From assembly GCA_965644295.1 (NCBI GenBank), contig CBFFRP010000435.1:186001-250000 (forward strand): 64,000 nt of DNA, in the 5' to 3' direction. Position 1 is the first letter of the stretch. Every line of letters begins with the position of its first letter. Under the pieces are notes generated by a model. It worked only from the letters and a program-made list of their open reading frames with translations. It ran no database searches and had not been told where the DNA came from. Positions 45,255-56,466 of the stretch are shown piece after piece. Source of the DNA: Paraphysomonas bandaiensis (taxonomy: Eukaryota > Chrysophyceae). A program made the position numbers and the translations under genes.

Positions 45255-45503
45255 TACACAATGCTTGAAATTATTAATTATAATCAATCTCACTTATTAT
45301 CATTCATTGTCACTCGCCAGATACCTGTTATCTCAACCACCAATCATTATCATACGATCTTATACAGTCAATATATTTCAGTTATGATTGCTATCATGAC
45401 ATTATTTCTCAGAATACAGTTAACCACTTCTGTATTCTTCCATTAACAGTAGTCATAGTTTATATGCATTTAAACTACAGTTCTCCAACAGCAAAATTCA
45501 ACA
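45255..45503 (-). mobile_element. Solo copia LTR
   Basis: On the minus strand it starts TGTTGAATTTTGCTGTT at 45503. It shares AACTGAAATATATTGACTGT, ATAAGATCGTATGAT, GGTGGTTGAGATAACA and GACAATGAATGATAA with the 3' LTR at 59173 and the solo LTR at 24825. Internal sequence is absent, so it is a recombined solo LTR. The inner end is approximate. Confidence 0.65.
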
Positions 45504-46100
45504 ATAAGATCAGATCTGATAGTATTTATCGGCCCTTGAATTGATATACGTGAGGAATCCAGTATGGTTTAGAAAGTACCTGAAGAGTAATAGGGCAGCG
45601 AGTAAATATTTTAGGACACAGAGTAACAATATATATCATTATTATTGGAATTTGAAAACCAATTGTAAAACAATAGTAGAACGTACTGTAAAATAATACA
45701 GTATCAAGTATAATAAGTAAATTCATGAATACTGCTCCAAAAACGACACCAAGCATTTAACTGCTATCCCAGCGACACTCCACACAACTATCGTACGCAC
45801 AATGTACTGCACATAGCAGTTTAAGGATATCATAGCGGAACAAACATAGCTCCAAATGGCAGCATACGGATTGCTTCACACTTTCTATGGCTTTATATAA
45901 ATACTGTCGGCACACAAAAATATACCAAACATTTCGCGTACACTACACCACTTCAAATTTATAGTCAGGCAGCTTCAGAAAGGATGGATAGAACGCAGTC
46001 TACATTCAATCATTATACCAATCCAATTCGAAGTCCAATGGGAGTCCATTTCATATCAAGGAAAATTTATATCAGTAGTTTCTTAAGGTGAGGCTGGGTA

Positions 46101-46994
46101 TTACAATGAAAAGCTGACACGCTTCTTCTTTCGTGGAGGAGGGGGGGTGGTTGAGCTATCTCTATTTCCCACTTCAATTATAACATTCACCGTAGCGTCA
46201 TCTTGAGTTGTGCTAACAATCTCCGTAATTTCATCAAGACGGCGTTTTTTGGGGGTAGCCAATAGCCAATTCATGATCATAACGTTAGCAAATACATCTA
46301 CAATACAGGAAAACAAGCACACATGGCCTGGTTGTTTTCCATGATTCAGGACAATCGATAGCAGGTTTACAAAGGAGAACACAGTGGAGATACTTGCTCC
46401 TACGAGGTTTTTCTGGGCTAAACGGAGAATAGACGGCGACTCTGCTGAGTACTGCAGAAGAGGTATCAAGAACAGAGTGACAAGATAAACACTAAATGTG
46501 GTGTCATATATCAGAAGCGGAATGGAAGCTGGATCTCGAAGCCCTATGCGGCACACCCCATGATTATCTACACTACCAATACGGTATATAATCATCAGGG
46601 CAAATATGATGCTAAAAGCACCCATAAGAGACAAATTAAAAAAATATAAACTATATCCGTATCGATCAGTATCCATTTTGAACGCCTCATTTACTATGCG
46701 AGATTTTTCAATCAAAAAAATATATACCAAAATTTTACTACTCGCATAAAACACTATACACGCCCATACGCCTATCTGACAATACTCTGCATCATTCTCA
46801 CGTGTTTGTAGTGGGATAAGTATAACAGCTTGAGCGATAAATAATAATGATGCAATAAGTGCAAATATACCGATATAATCAACATATCTCAACATACTAC
46901 CACTCAGAAAATGTAAACGTCTTGCTAATACAATTGTACCAAATACAAACATTATACATCCTAATGAGAGTAGTGTGATTACAATACTCAACAT
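46101..46994 (-). CDS. Seven-transmembrane protein, 297 residues
   Basis: A single exon with ATG at 46994. Seven hydrophobic segments lie at about residues 3-24, 38-62, 73-95, 113-137, 152-176, 190-216 and 223-244. Loops are short and a charged cytosolic tail ends PPPPRKKKRVSFSL. The count and spacing fit a GPCR-like or other 7TM receptor fold, but no family signature (DRY, NPxxY) is present. No ligand or partner can be proposed. A basic RKKKRVSF stretch near the end could be a kinase target or ER-retrieval-like signal. Confidence 0.65.
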   Translation of the reverse strand: MLSIVITLLSLGCIMFVFGTIVLARRLHFLSGSMLRYVDYIGIFALIASLLFIAQAVILIPLQTRENDAEYCQIGVWACIVFYASSKILVYIFLIEKSRIVNEAFKMDTDRYGYSLYFFNLSLMGAFSIIFALMIIYRIGSVDNHGVCRIGLRDPASIPLLIYDTTFSVYLVTLFLIPLLQYSAESPSILRLAQKNLVGASISTVFSFVNLLSIVLNHGKQPGHVCLFSCIVDVFANVMIMNWLLATPKKRRLDEITEIVSTTQDDATVNVIIEVGNRDSSTTPPPPRKKKRVSFSL

Positions 46995-48504
46995 ATCACT
47001 CTCTCTGTTTGTGTTAATGTGTCTGGTTAATGCATTAATAATACTAATAAACTGAAAATATATAGAGAGATGACAAATGAAGTGTGAAGTTTAAATATAT
47101 AGTACGCGAATTATTCACATACTTTACTTCACTTCATAAATAATGAGTATGACTATATGTGTGCTATAATTTATGTATGTATCTTTGAAATCTATGCTAT
47201 CAAATATACGCATGTGTGTGAACGTCCACATACTGTACATATATAGAAACTGTACTATACCTGTGAATAAATTCGATGGATGTCACCAATTTTAGACGAA
47301 AGTTTGGTGGGGTGTTCTGTAGGTTGAAGTTCAGTGTGAATGTTGTGATATATGTAGAGATGACGTACAGACTTTCTGTTGTATTTTTGAAATACACTAC
47401 GTACGTATTATGATGATACAAAATGAATGTACATGAGGAGCAGCAGCTACAGTGTTAGAGATATATGCATCTATGAAGATACCCAGATGACAATATCTTG
47501 AATTCTCTGGTAGCTATTGGGGCAGATGTATGTGGGGTAAGCCACTTGATATCCATGAAATGCGAATTATACTGCGAAGCTATGTCTCTGTTACGATTCT
47601 CTAAGACTAGATGCTTCATCTATTACCTTTAGATCCAATTTCAAAGGCACTTCAACATGCGCAGAATTGGAGGCTCAGACGTCCAGAGATCATTACAAAC
47701 ACCTTTAATAATCTTAATTCCTGTATTTAATCCCTTTCTACCTTCAAATGACAATCGGCTGAATATAGAGTTATAGTCCTTGGGCAACTCAAGCTCAATG
47801 AGTACGAAGTGTCTGGAAATTCTAATTTGATATGGATTGATGTATTAATATAGTGACGTGATTGGTCTGTTGTGAATTGGATTGGCTGTGAGTTTGAATT
47901 AATTCGGAGAGCCCAAACAATAAGTTATGAAAGTCGATGTTTCAAAGTACAGGTGGGCGAACCATGTAGTCTATACTTCCAATACACGCGAAAGCATGTT
48001 CAGCGCAGCTAAACTCATTATCTCACAGTTTCACATGCATTCGGCTACACTGGATATGATGCTGTTTCTGAAAGGAAATCAATACTTAGTATGGCGGGCA
48101 GGATGCATACACAATTGATGACGACAATACCGATTATGGCTCAGAGGTTGAGTACGAGAGAAAAGAACTAGGTATTTTTTGTTTAACAGCGTAGTGGGCT
48201 TGGTGATCATGTGGACTTAATACATATGTATTTAGCTGGGTATTTAACTAATATTCTGCGATCATAGTATGAGCATTGTTGGACCGGTTAGAAAATTTCT
48301 GCAATATTTCTAATTGGACGCTACCCTACAATACTATAGCAGTATATTTTTCCATAGTCCTGGTACTTATGTATGCATTACATTGTCCCCAACACTACAA
48401 GGCTACTTTTCAGTATTCAAGATTTCAGCTCACACAGCTACTATTAACATAAAAATACTATCATTTGTGATGTAATGACATGTTTTACTCTATTATAATT
48501 TAAG
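46995..48504. other. AT-rich intergenic region
   Basis: About 1.5 kb. A degenerate MITE-like stretch (about 48236-48363) holds CAATACTATAGCAGTATATT and ends CCTGG like the CAGGG MITEs, but its ends are not intact. No gene seen. Confidence 0.4.
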
Positions 48505-49545
48505 CTATGTTGGAATTACTTCTCCTCCATCACAGTAGTAATATTCCTCTACTAGACCGCTGTCTATAAACGACTGGTTTCTCATACTAAACAGCTCTGC
48601 GCAACACGGCTGAGTATCTAGGGATGACCAAGTCGGCGTGACTATACTACTTGGCGGCCAAGTGGTCTCGTATCTATACGCCAAAATGAAAACGGAGGGC
48701 ACATACAGAGTGCATGCCAAAACGCATATCAGATACTTCCATATGCGTATTTTTTTAGCAGAAAATATGACGAAGCCTAAAAGTAAACCTGATAAAAATC
48801 CCCCTACATGTGCGGCATATCCCACACTAGGATTGAACCAAAAAACAAAGGCCAAGACATCTGATGCCAGCTGAATTATAAGAGTGAAAGCAAGAAACCC
48901 TCCCAGCACTGGATGGAGTGTGTCAACATTTAGAATAAGTTCTGAAAAGCAAGCCCCATACATTGCATACACACCGTGAGAGCATCCAATCAATGCCCGA
49001 TATGGCCAAACAGAGGCATGACACAATGCACCACCAAGAACACCCAACTGATAAACTATTAACGTTCTCCATAAACCTTGGCACCCTTCCAGAAGAACTC
49101 CAAACATGAATGCCATGAATTGGTTGGAGCATACATGAAGGTATCCGGCATGCACAAACTGATGACTCCATAAACGCAAGTACTGATCCCTATTATCTGA
49201 ACAGTATGGCCATCTACTTACTGTATCGAACATTAAATTACGATTAGGAGGAGATATTGGTTGATATCTGGAGTACTCGACATTGTTGACACCGATGAGA
49301 TAGTAAATGCCATATATATACAAACTCAGTTGAACAATTATCATTCCCACAGTGTATATCGGATAATGCGCAAATCGTGCATTTGACTGTGGTGGATCCG
49401 TGTTGATGACGTCTTCTGCTGATTCACCAGTGGAGGCTCCACTGCTCTCCATGTCTTGTACTTCGAAGTGATCACTGTCATCTGTAATATCTTCATATTG
49501 AGAAGTCGTTTTTGACGACGAAATACCACTCAGAAACATTAACAT
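48505..49545 (-). CDS. Rhomboid intramembrane serine protease
   Basis: A single exon of 346 residues with ATG at 49545. The acidic cytosolic N terminus (about residues 1-58) is followed by six or seven TM segments. Catalytic features are intact: H137 and N141 of the oxyanion HxxxN motif (LHVCSN), the nucleophile S189 in GCSHG (GxSxG), and the partner H246 in YAAHVGGFLSG. Active rhomboids cleave single-pass membrane proteins in the plasma membrane or Golgi. The C terminus has a roughly 50-residue lumenal/extracellular tail with three cysteines (QPCCAELF...YYYCDGG). Substrates unknown. Confidence 0.95.
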   Translation of the reverse strand: MLMFLSGISSSKTTSQYEDITDDSDHFEVQDMESSGASTGESAEDVINTDPPQSNARFAHYPIYTVGMIIVQLSLYIYGIYYLIGVNNVEYSRYQPISPPNRNLMFDTVSRWPYCSDNRDQYLRLWSHQFVHAGYLHVCSNQFMAFMFGVLLEGCQGLWRTLIVYQLGVLGGALCHASVWPYRALIGCSHGVYAMYGACFSELILNVDTLHPVLGGFLAFTLIIQLASDVLAFVFWFNPSVGYAAHVGGFLSGLLLGFVIFSAKKIRIWKYLICVLACTLYVPSVFILAYRYETTWPPSSIVTPTWSSLDTQPCCAELFSMRNQSFIDSGLVEEYYYCDGGEVIPT

Positions 49546-50366
49546 ATCTTAATATTATCATGATAATGACTTGTGTACCTGAAGTTGTCGTGAAAACAGT
49601 GTACACAGTCACAACACTTAAGACCAGGCCACAATGATTCGTCGAAGCAGAAGTGTTCTCCTTAGAGAGCACATGGACCCTTTACGGTCTCATATGGGCC
49701 CACACGAACCCACAGGTGTACTTCAGTGTCTCATAATAGCCCATAGGTGTTCTCTGGTGTACACCTGTGAGATAGTGTATCATATTGGTGTAAGTAGTCA
49801 AGTTGTAGCGACTATTCAAAACTCTGAACGACACTACAAGAATCCTGACTGATATCACACCATCATATTACTCCTCGCCGTTAGACGTATATAGATTAGC
49901 AGTTCCATTCTATCTGAAACTCATACATCTGTCTACACTCCTGCAGAAATACATACATACATACATACATACATACATACATACATACATACATACATAC
50001 ATACATACATACATACATACATACATACATACATACATACATACATACATACATACATACATACATACATACATACATACATACATACATACATACATAC
50101 ATACATACATACATACATACATACATACATACATACATACATACATACATACATACATACATACATACATACATACATACATACATACATACATACATAC
50201 ATACATACATACATACATACATACATACATACTGTACATGTACATGCAAGCACCCATCTACTATGTCATTGCACTGTGTTTCATTGTATATATATCCATT
50301 CAATAGAGTAATTACATCACTACCCTCTCCATACATCATTGACAATCTCATCAGAGTATATCCACA
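49546..50366. promoter_or_regulatory. Divergent intergenic region with long microsatellite
   Basis: Between the rhomboid gene (minus) and the HYKK-ITPase fusion (plus). It is dominated by the tetranucleotide array at 49951-50232, which ends about 135 bp before the fusion gene's ATG. Confidence 0.5.
49951..50232. repeat. (ACAT)n microsatellite, about 70 units
   Basis: 282 bp of uninterrupted ACAT. Read on the minus strand every frame is open (Met-Tyr-Val-Cys), which creates long but meaningless reading frames. The absence of interruptions implies a young or very unstable array. Confidence 0.99.
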
Positions 50367-52765
50367 ATGACTTCAAACACCAATTCCTCTGACCAGGATG
50401 AAGTTCGCCGTAAGTCTCTGCGTCCCTCTCCAGATAGTGATGTGGTCACTAGTGTGATATCAAGCAGATGGGGTCTCTCTCTAATTAAATATAAACAACT
50501 AGAAAGTTATGATGATTGTAATTACTTCATTGAAGCTTCATCACTCTCAGGTGAACCCTCATGTTACTTGGTGAAGTTCTATAATGGAGTGGAGAGTGAG
50601 CGGGAAGAGATGCTGAGTGCAATGGGAGAGATGAGTGATGTATTGAGTAGTGGATGCAAACGACAGGGAACAGACACATGCAGTGATATTGATATTCCTC
50701 ACCCAATCCTTTCTTTGTCCTCAAAAAATATTGAAATGATTGATGATTGTCCGATGGCTGCGGGGGGTGTTGGGAAGGTTGCGGTCAGAGTGTTTACATG
50801 GGTTGCGGGAGTCACTCTGAATGCATACGGAAGCACTGATTCGTTACTAGCAGATGTTGGAAGAGCGCTGGGACAAGCCACAAGAGCTCTTACTGGCTAT
50901 GATAATGCTGCTTTTCACCGCTACCACGCGTGGGATATGAAGCAATTCGATCATGCTGCACAATTTTTTGAATGCATTGATGACAATACTGTGCGACATC
51001 TGGTGCAGAAAGTTCACAGATGCTTTCTGGAAGAGATTATACCAGACAGCGCGGCGTTTCCTGAATCAGTACTATTAGGTACTTGAATATATATACATAT
51101 TCTGCTCATGTAACCAAAATTGTATGTAGGAGACGTTAACGATGCCAACGTCATTATTCGTGACGATCCGACTTCCTCACTACCACGGGTTGCTGGATTA
51201 ATAGACTTTGGCGATTCTGTGTATAGTTGGACTGTGAATGACATTGCGATAGCCATGGCATATGCACTCTGTACTAGTCACTGTAGAGAAAGTTCCAATC
51301 CGGTTTCCGCGTTGATACTGCTATTGGCAAAGTACTGTGAGCATCGAGGATCTAGTCTGTTAGACATTGAAATAAAGCATTTGCAGGTACATATTTACTC
51401 TTTCGTGCCTACCATGTATTGGTGTGTAGAAATGTTACTTTTCATATGTTGGTGTCAGATCGATTCTGATTGACTACTAATATCATGTACAACATCTAGA
51501 TGTTAATCGGAGTTCGTTTGGCCGCATCCATATCAATGGGTGCTTATTCTATTCAAAAGGACCCCGAAAATGAATATTTGAAGCTTCATGCTCAGCCGGC
51601 GAGAGAAGCTCTAAAGATTCTGATGAGCTTTGACACTGATAAGATAACGAGTGTGTTTTCCCTTGCATGTAAAAGCGTTCAGACTACTGGAATCAGCTGT
51701 GCCACTTCAGTATTAAGTGAATTAGTTGCTGCCAAACCAATAACCTATTTCCAAACTTGCGAGGACAGCACACCTGCTACTAAGAAACCTCGACTTGATG
51801 AGCCCGTGTCGTCTGATAAACCAGTTCTAACATTCGTTACGGGAAACGCAAAAAAACTAGAAGAAGTAATGCAAATTTTGGGTTGCGATGACTCATCTCC
51901 CGATGCATTTCCGTACCGAATAGTCTCCCGTAAGCTTGATTTGCCAGAACTCCAAGGGTCGCCGGAAGAAGTCAGCAAGGAAAAATGCCGTTTGGCGGCT
52001 GAGCAGATTAAAGGGCCCGTTATAGTTGAAGACACAAGTTTGTGCTTTAATGCACTGGGAGGGCTCCCAGGGGTTTATATTAAGGTATTTTTATTTTGAT
52101 ACTGTAATGCCTGGGTGTGGTGCATTGGATTGATAACTGTCTTATACATCACTGTATACTGTAATGGTTAAGTTTTTCTTGTTTTCGTATGCGATAACAT
52201 CTACAGTATGTACACTACTTACACGAATATCTGTGTTGTCACTGTGCAGTGGTTTTTGGAGAAGACAGGACATGAGGGTTTAAATAACCTTTTGATGGGA
52301 TACGAAGACAAAACTGCATATGCCCAGTGCATTTTCTCGTTCTCTTATGGCCCAGGAAAGACTACTGACGAGCCATTGTTGTTTGTGGGTCGATGTCATG
52401 GTCAAATTGTACCTGCCAGAGGCCCTAACGCTTTTGGGTGAGTAATGAGCAGGTTGTTGTGGTAAATCCCAATCTATTTTTTGATCTACCAGTGTATATT
52501 CACGAAAGTTGGGTGTATCAGTGTCCGTGTATTTTTTTGTACACTGTTATCGTGGGATTGTAATTTTGTAGTGTTTTATCTGTGAGTACTACTTTGCTAA
52601 CTACACTTCTTCAGTTGGGATCCTATATTTCAGCCCGATGGATATAGTGAGACCTACGCCGAAATGGCATCGACAGTGAAGAACACTATCTCTCATCGCT
52701 ACAGGTCGTTGTGTGCTCTCAAAGATTTCTTCATTTCTGGAAAAGCGCAGAATACAAGTTGTTAG
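50367..52765 (+). CDS. Fusion: aminoglycoside/hydroxylysine-kinase-like domain + ITPase (HAM1)
   Basis: Five exons: 50367-51078, 51130-51386, 51500-52084, 52250-52437 and 52615-52765; 630 residues. Residues about 20-410 are a kinase-like (APH/HYKK) domain. They include [14 protein letters not shown], the catalytic loop GDVNDANVI (exon 2), [22 protein letters not shown] (DFG-like metal site) and helices ([11 protein letters not shown]). Residues about 430-630 are an inosine triphosphate pyrophosphatase: [12 protein letters not shown] (substrate-binding TGNxxK), [27 protein letters not shown] (the catalytic EDT), WDPIFQPDG and SHRYR. ITPase hydrolyses (d)ITP and XTP to monophosphates, cleaning the nucleotide pool. 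The kinase loop usually reads HGD; here it is LGD across the exon 1/2 junction, so kinase activity is uncertain. No bacterial signature; introns show it is native. Confidence 0.88.
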
Positions 52766-53392
52766 TTAGAGCGGTGAGTGTTAATCAGATTTTAGTTAAG
52801 CATTAATCGAATAGTTTCCTTTATGAAGAAGAGATAATTAATTCTGAAAATCTAAAATAGCGTGACTAGGTAATTCAACCAATTTGACTAGGTTGAATAA
52901 TATTTCCCATTTACTATTTTAAATTGTTACTTAGTATGATACTTCTTAATAATATTAATAGTTATTAGTCTACCACGTTCTGTCCAGTGGATATGTGTTT
53001 GCTTGACATAGTGGCCCGACAAGAGACTAAGAAGAACTATATCAGCAGAAAACATTGTCTTCAAGTGACATACTGAATATACGAGATACGAGAATATAAT
53101 CCATAATCCATATATCCATATTCTAATAGTTTGTTCGTCGTTCTTAATTCTTAAAACATGAAACTATGTTAAATTATAAACACGAAAATGTTCTTATGTA
53201 ATGAGCTATGTCTATTCCGAGTAAATCTCATATTTCGGTACATATACTTAGCAGTACTGCAATTCCAGAAGGTAGAGACAAGGATCCAGATTATATACTT
53301 ATTACACATAAGATATTATGAAACAAAAAACAACTATAAGACTTCACCAAATACAAACTACTGTAACGGAATATACAGCTGCAGTTCTATAA
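52766..53392. other. AT-rich intergenic region
   Basis: About 630 bp between the convergent ITPase fusion and SRI genes. It should hold the two 3' untranslated regions. No feature recognised. Confidence 0.4.
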
Positions 53393-54605
53393 TTATGAAT
53401 CAGAAGGATATTTCTTGTATCGTTTGAAAAAGTCAGCGACATATCCTTGAGCACGTTTAGCGTTATACTTGTTCATTTCTACTGTTCCTCGCTTAGCCTC
53501 TTTTACGTATACCTAGCAGCAATATGATTACGCTAATATATATGATATAAAGAATAGTATTTCATCATGTGCATTGCGTAATATATTTTTAAGGATACCT
53601 TCTGCGCAAGCTTCTTACTCAGTCTCAGCATATCGTCATCTGTCGCTATTTTACCTATGGGATGAACAATGTGAGAATATTCATGTGATAATGCACTCTG
53701 GGAGAGAATATCGCGTGGCGTTGATCATTCACTTGTAAGATTAAGCCTACCTTCTTGACGATAAGGCTTGAGAAATTTACGGATATACACCCAGCATGAC
53801 TTCCACAGAGCCTACGACAGTGTTAAGAAAAGACATTAGTACACGTGCGCCCAAGTGAACATTTTCACAATATATAGCAATGATGATACTGCGTTTCAAA
53901 ACAACAATGCAGAAGCAACTTACAGTAGCAACAACGCATACAACATACTAAGGTACATGCAATGACTCATGAAAAATATATAAAGGTCATACATACTTTT
54001 TCTTGAGGAGTTCCAGGAACAGAAGAAGGAGTAGAATTAGTATCATGTGAGGCACGACTTAAATATTTGGTGGTATCTGAACTATCACACTCATGTGGTG
54101 GTGTCACAAGCGACTTGTCTTTTCCATTTACATGATTAGGTTCCGGATCTTTTGTTCTATCTACGCGCGTACTTGTTTCATGGTCCACAGAATCCACATG
54201 GTCGCTGCGAGAGCTCTCGAGACAATCTAAAGATGTCGCTACCGGTGCAGTTGAAAGAAGTACATCTTCATTAATATTTTCAACTGTTGCATCACTAAAA
54301 CGACTGCGCTTACGCCGTGGAGGTTTGTCAGTATCATCACTAGTCATCACATCCAACATATGGGACGTTTCTTCATTACTACAATGAGTATCTTTGTTAT
54401 CTGATAATACTTTCTCTTCTTCCATTCCATCTCTCTCTGTTGTCTCATCTCTCTCTCCATTTATCTCACTGTCTTTACTGTTACATACATGTATATGAGG
54501 TGGCACTACTGGAATACTCCAACTCTTATTTTCATCATCATCATTAAAATATTCATCTGCAAATGGATCATATTCATCATTATCATCCATGACATCATTT
54601 GACAT
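53393..54605 (-). CDS. SRI-domain (Set2 Rpb1-interacting-like) protein without SET domain, 281 residues
   Basis: Four exons: 54605-53997, 53811-53751, 53654-53599 and 53512-53393, with consistent phases. The first 200 residues are acidic and disordered (DEYDPFADEYFNDDDENK), with a KPPRRKRSRF basic patch like a nuclear signal. The C-terminal 78 residues, spread over three small exons, form the SRI fold: ALWKSCWVYIRKFLKPY, GKIATDDDMLRLSKKLAQKV, KEAKRG and ADFFKRYKKYPS. In SETD2/Set2 and relatives this three-helix domain binds the Ser2/Ser5-phosphorylated C-terminal domain of RNA polymerase II. No SET or AWS region is present, so the role is CTD recognition, not methylation. Divergent with the METTL gene at 55018. 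Confidence 0.78.
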
Positions 54606-55017
54606 GATGAGTAGTGTATGGTATATAAAGTTTGTGGATTGTGAGGTATGTGTGTATAGATTGCTGTCAGATCACTGAGTGATCTCATACAACAACACTG
54701 CACAACACTATACTACCATACATACATAGGTACATACATACACATACACAGGTGTACGTAGGAAGTGTAGGAGTACTGTTATACTCTGTGCGGTATATAT
54801 CATACATTACAGTGTTGTACTCCACTGCTACTGTATAGCGCCGTACATGTACATTTTATACCGGTACATGATAGGTATGTATACCGGTACACCTGCTACA
54901 CCAGAACTACAGGCACATGTACATGTACAATTGATCGTATGGTTGAGTTCATTGACACCAGTATATATATATGGACAAGCGACAGTGATATCGCTATAGT
55001 GATATTAGAATATTACA
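54606..55017. promoter_or_regulatory. Divergent intergenic region, TGTAC/GGTATAC-rich
   Basis: Shared upstream DNA of the SRI and METTL genes. It is dense in short palindromic strings (GTACATGTACA, ACCGGTACA, TATACCGGTACA) at 54840-54930. Confidence 0.4.
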
Positions 55018-55827
55018 ATGATAGAAGACACCAATGAGGAATCTAGAATTCAGGATCATGTGTACTTTGGTCCTATAATCGGTCATAAAACTGTTTATCA
55101 GTTTAACGAAAGAGTGTTTCATGTGAAATGTTTGCAGTCAAATTCTAACGAGTCTGATAGCACTGGATTGAGAATATATGCGGGAGCGCATGTAGGCATT
55201 AGATTCATATCTCAACATCGTGAATTATTAGATGGACGTAGGGTGTGTGAGATCGGATGTGGTGCAGGTGTTGTTGGATTATGTGCATGCGAATGCACTG
55301 ACCTGGAGTCTATTGTATTGACTGATGGCAGTACAGAAGCCTTGGCTCTTGCTGAGTACAACATAAATGCTTTTCAAGCTAGATCGAAAGCATCGTCGCA
55401 GACTTTAATATGGGGCGATTGTGATTCCGATTTGAAGCGTTCCAAATTTGATGTGCTCATTGGGTGCGAGTTAATGTATTATAAATTAGATATGTCATCG
55501 TTAATATCAACAGTGGAGGAATTGCTAAATACGGATGGAATATTTATACATGCTCATATCTTCCGAAAGCCCGACCAAGAGAATGAGTTGATAGCCAGTT
55601 TAGTGTCTATTGGATGGTCGACATTAGAAGTTCCTATAGAATTATTTGTAGATGCTGGAGAATTGAAGCAGCATCCGGACTGGTATAATGTGAGATGCCT
55701 TGTCTCGTCGAGAACTCAGAATATATTAGACCTTCGTAGTAAATACCCTGCGTGGTTAGAATTTGTTGAGGTTCAGCTTTCTGGGGATGACAATGAAGAA
55801 TCAGAACTTGGCAACTTATTCGGATAA
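55018..55827 (+). CDS. METTL21/methyltransferase-16-like SAM-dependent methyltransferase
   Basis: An intronless frame of 269 residues. Motif I for SAM binding is V76-CEIGCGAGVVG; an acidic post-I turn is VLTDGS (about 107). Motif IV FDVLIGCELMYY (about 147-158) corresponds to the D-x-x-Y block of the seven-beta-strand lysine methyltransferase family (Methyltransf_16). The preceding AGAHVGIRFISQH segment resembles the W-x-x-A/xLAxxL helix of METTL21 enzymes, with the Trp replaced. The likely action is protein lysine (or related) methylation in the cytosol or nucleus; the substrate is unknown. Confidence 0.85.
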   Translation: MIEDTNEESRIQDHVYFGPIIGHKTVYQFNERVFHVKCLQSNSNESDSTGLRIYAGAHVGIRFISQHRELLDGRRVCEIGCGAGVVGLCACECTDLESIVLTDGSTEALALAEYNINAFQARSKASSQTLIWGDCDSDLKRSKFDVLIGCELMYYKLDMSSLISTVEELLNTDGIFIHAHIFRKPDQENELIASLVSIGWSTLEVPIELFVDAGELKQHPDWYNVRCLVSSRTQNILDLRSKYPAWLEFVEVQLSGDDNEESELGNLFG

Positions 55828-56149
55828 TTATTAATTTGTAATTAAAGTTATTAGTTTGTACATGGCCTACATACAATATCATGCCAAGCATTAGCAACGT
55901 TAACTAATCGTTGATTTGACTTACATAGAATGTGAGAATGTGATGCATTACTAAGCAGAATACGATTCTTTTATCACCAGATATATAGCACAATACGATA
56001 CTCTGCCCTAGGCCCAACTCACGGTCAGGACCATCCCAATCTACCCCCTCGCCCATATAACTCAGGTTAGGAACACTAGACTCACTCCACAAAGTCCTGC
56101 GGTGCCCTACCCCAGTACTTCATAGAGAGCTTCACCCTCACATACAAGA

Positions 56150-56335
56150 ATGGAAGTGACCGCATCTTGGTGCTTTGGTAAGCTTCTGTAGCGTTACATA
56201 GTAGAATAAAAGAATTTGTACTAATTAGTTACAGGTAGAAGTTGATCTAGCTTGAGTAGTCGTCATCTAGCTACTTATGTGGTTATGATTCTTGACGTCT
56301 ACTTCTAACTTCTAATAATAAGACTTTTATATATC
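56150..56335 (+). repeat. Fragment of the 525-bp dispersed element
   Basis: Contains GAAGTGACCGCATCTTGGTGC, GTAAGCTTCTGTAGCGTTAC, ATAGTAGAATAAAAGAATTT and AATTAGTTACAGGTAGAAG and closes CTAATAATAAGACTTTTATA. It lines up with the right end of the 43256 element. Confidence 0.7.
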
Positions 56336-56466
56336 ACAATATGAAAGAGTATCTCGAAGCAGCCAAGAAGAAACCATCAATTTTGATTCAATATAATACA
56401 TTGATGGCGTTACTTTCTAGTATCCAGTAAAATATATAACTTATATCTTATATGTTATATATATAA

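Larger units (their letters stand above)
42385..46100. repeat. Repeat cluster without recognised genes
   Basis: This 3.7-kb gap holds, in order, a repeat fragment (about 42790-42915), a hAT MITE (42921-43077), a full-length dispersed element (43256-43780), another fragment (about 44400-44530) and a solo copia LTR (about 45255-45503). Between them is AT-rich unique sequence. No convincing exon was seen. Confidence 0.6.

Noticed and set aside
48236-48363. Possible fourth CAGGG MITE
   Set aside because: Interior resembles the family and it ends CCTGG, but the left end is not CAGGG and no 8-bp duplication is convincing.
49896-50351. Long minus-strand frames encoding Met-Tyr-Val-Cys repeats
   Set aside because: They are produced by the (ACAT)n microsatellite, which is open in all frames; no other protein-like sequence is attached.
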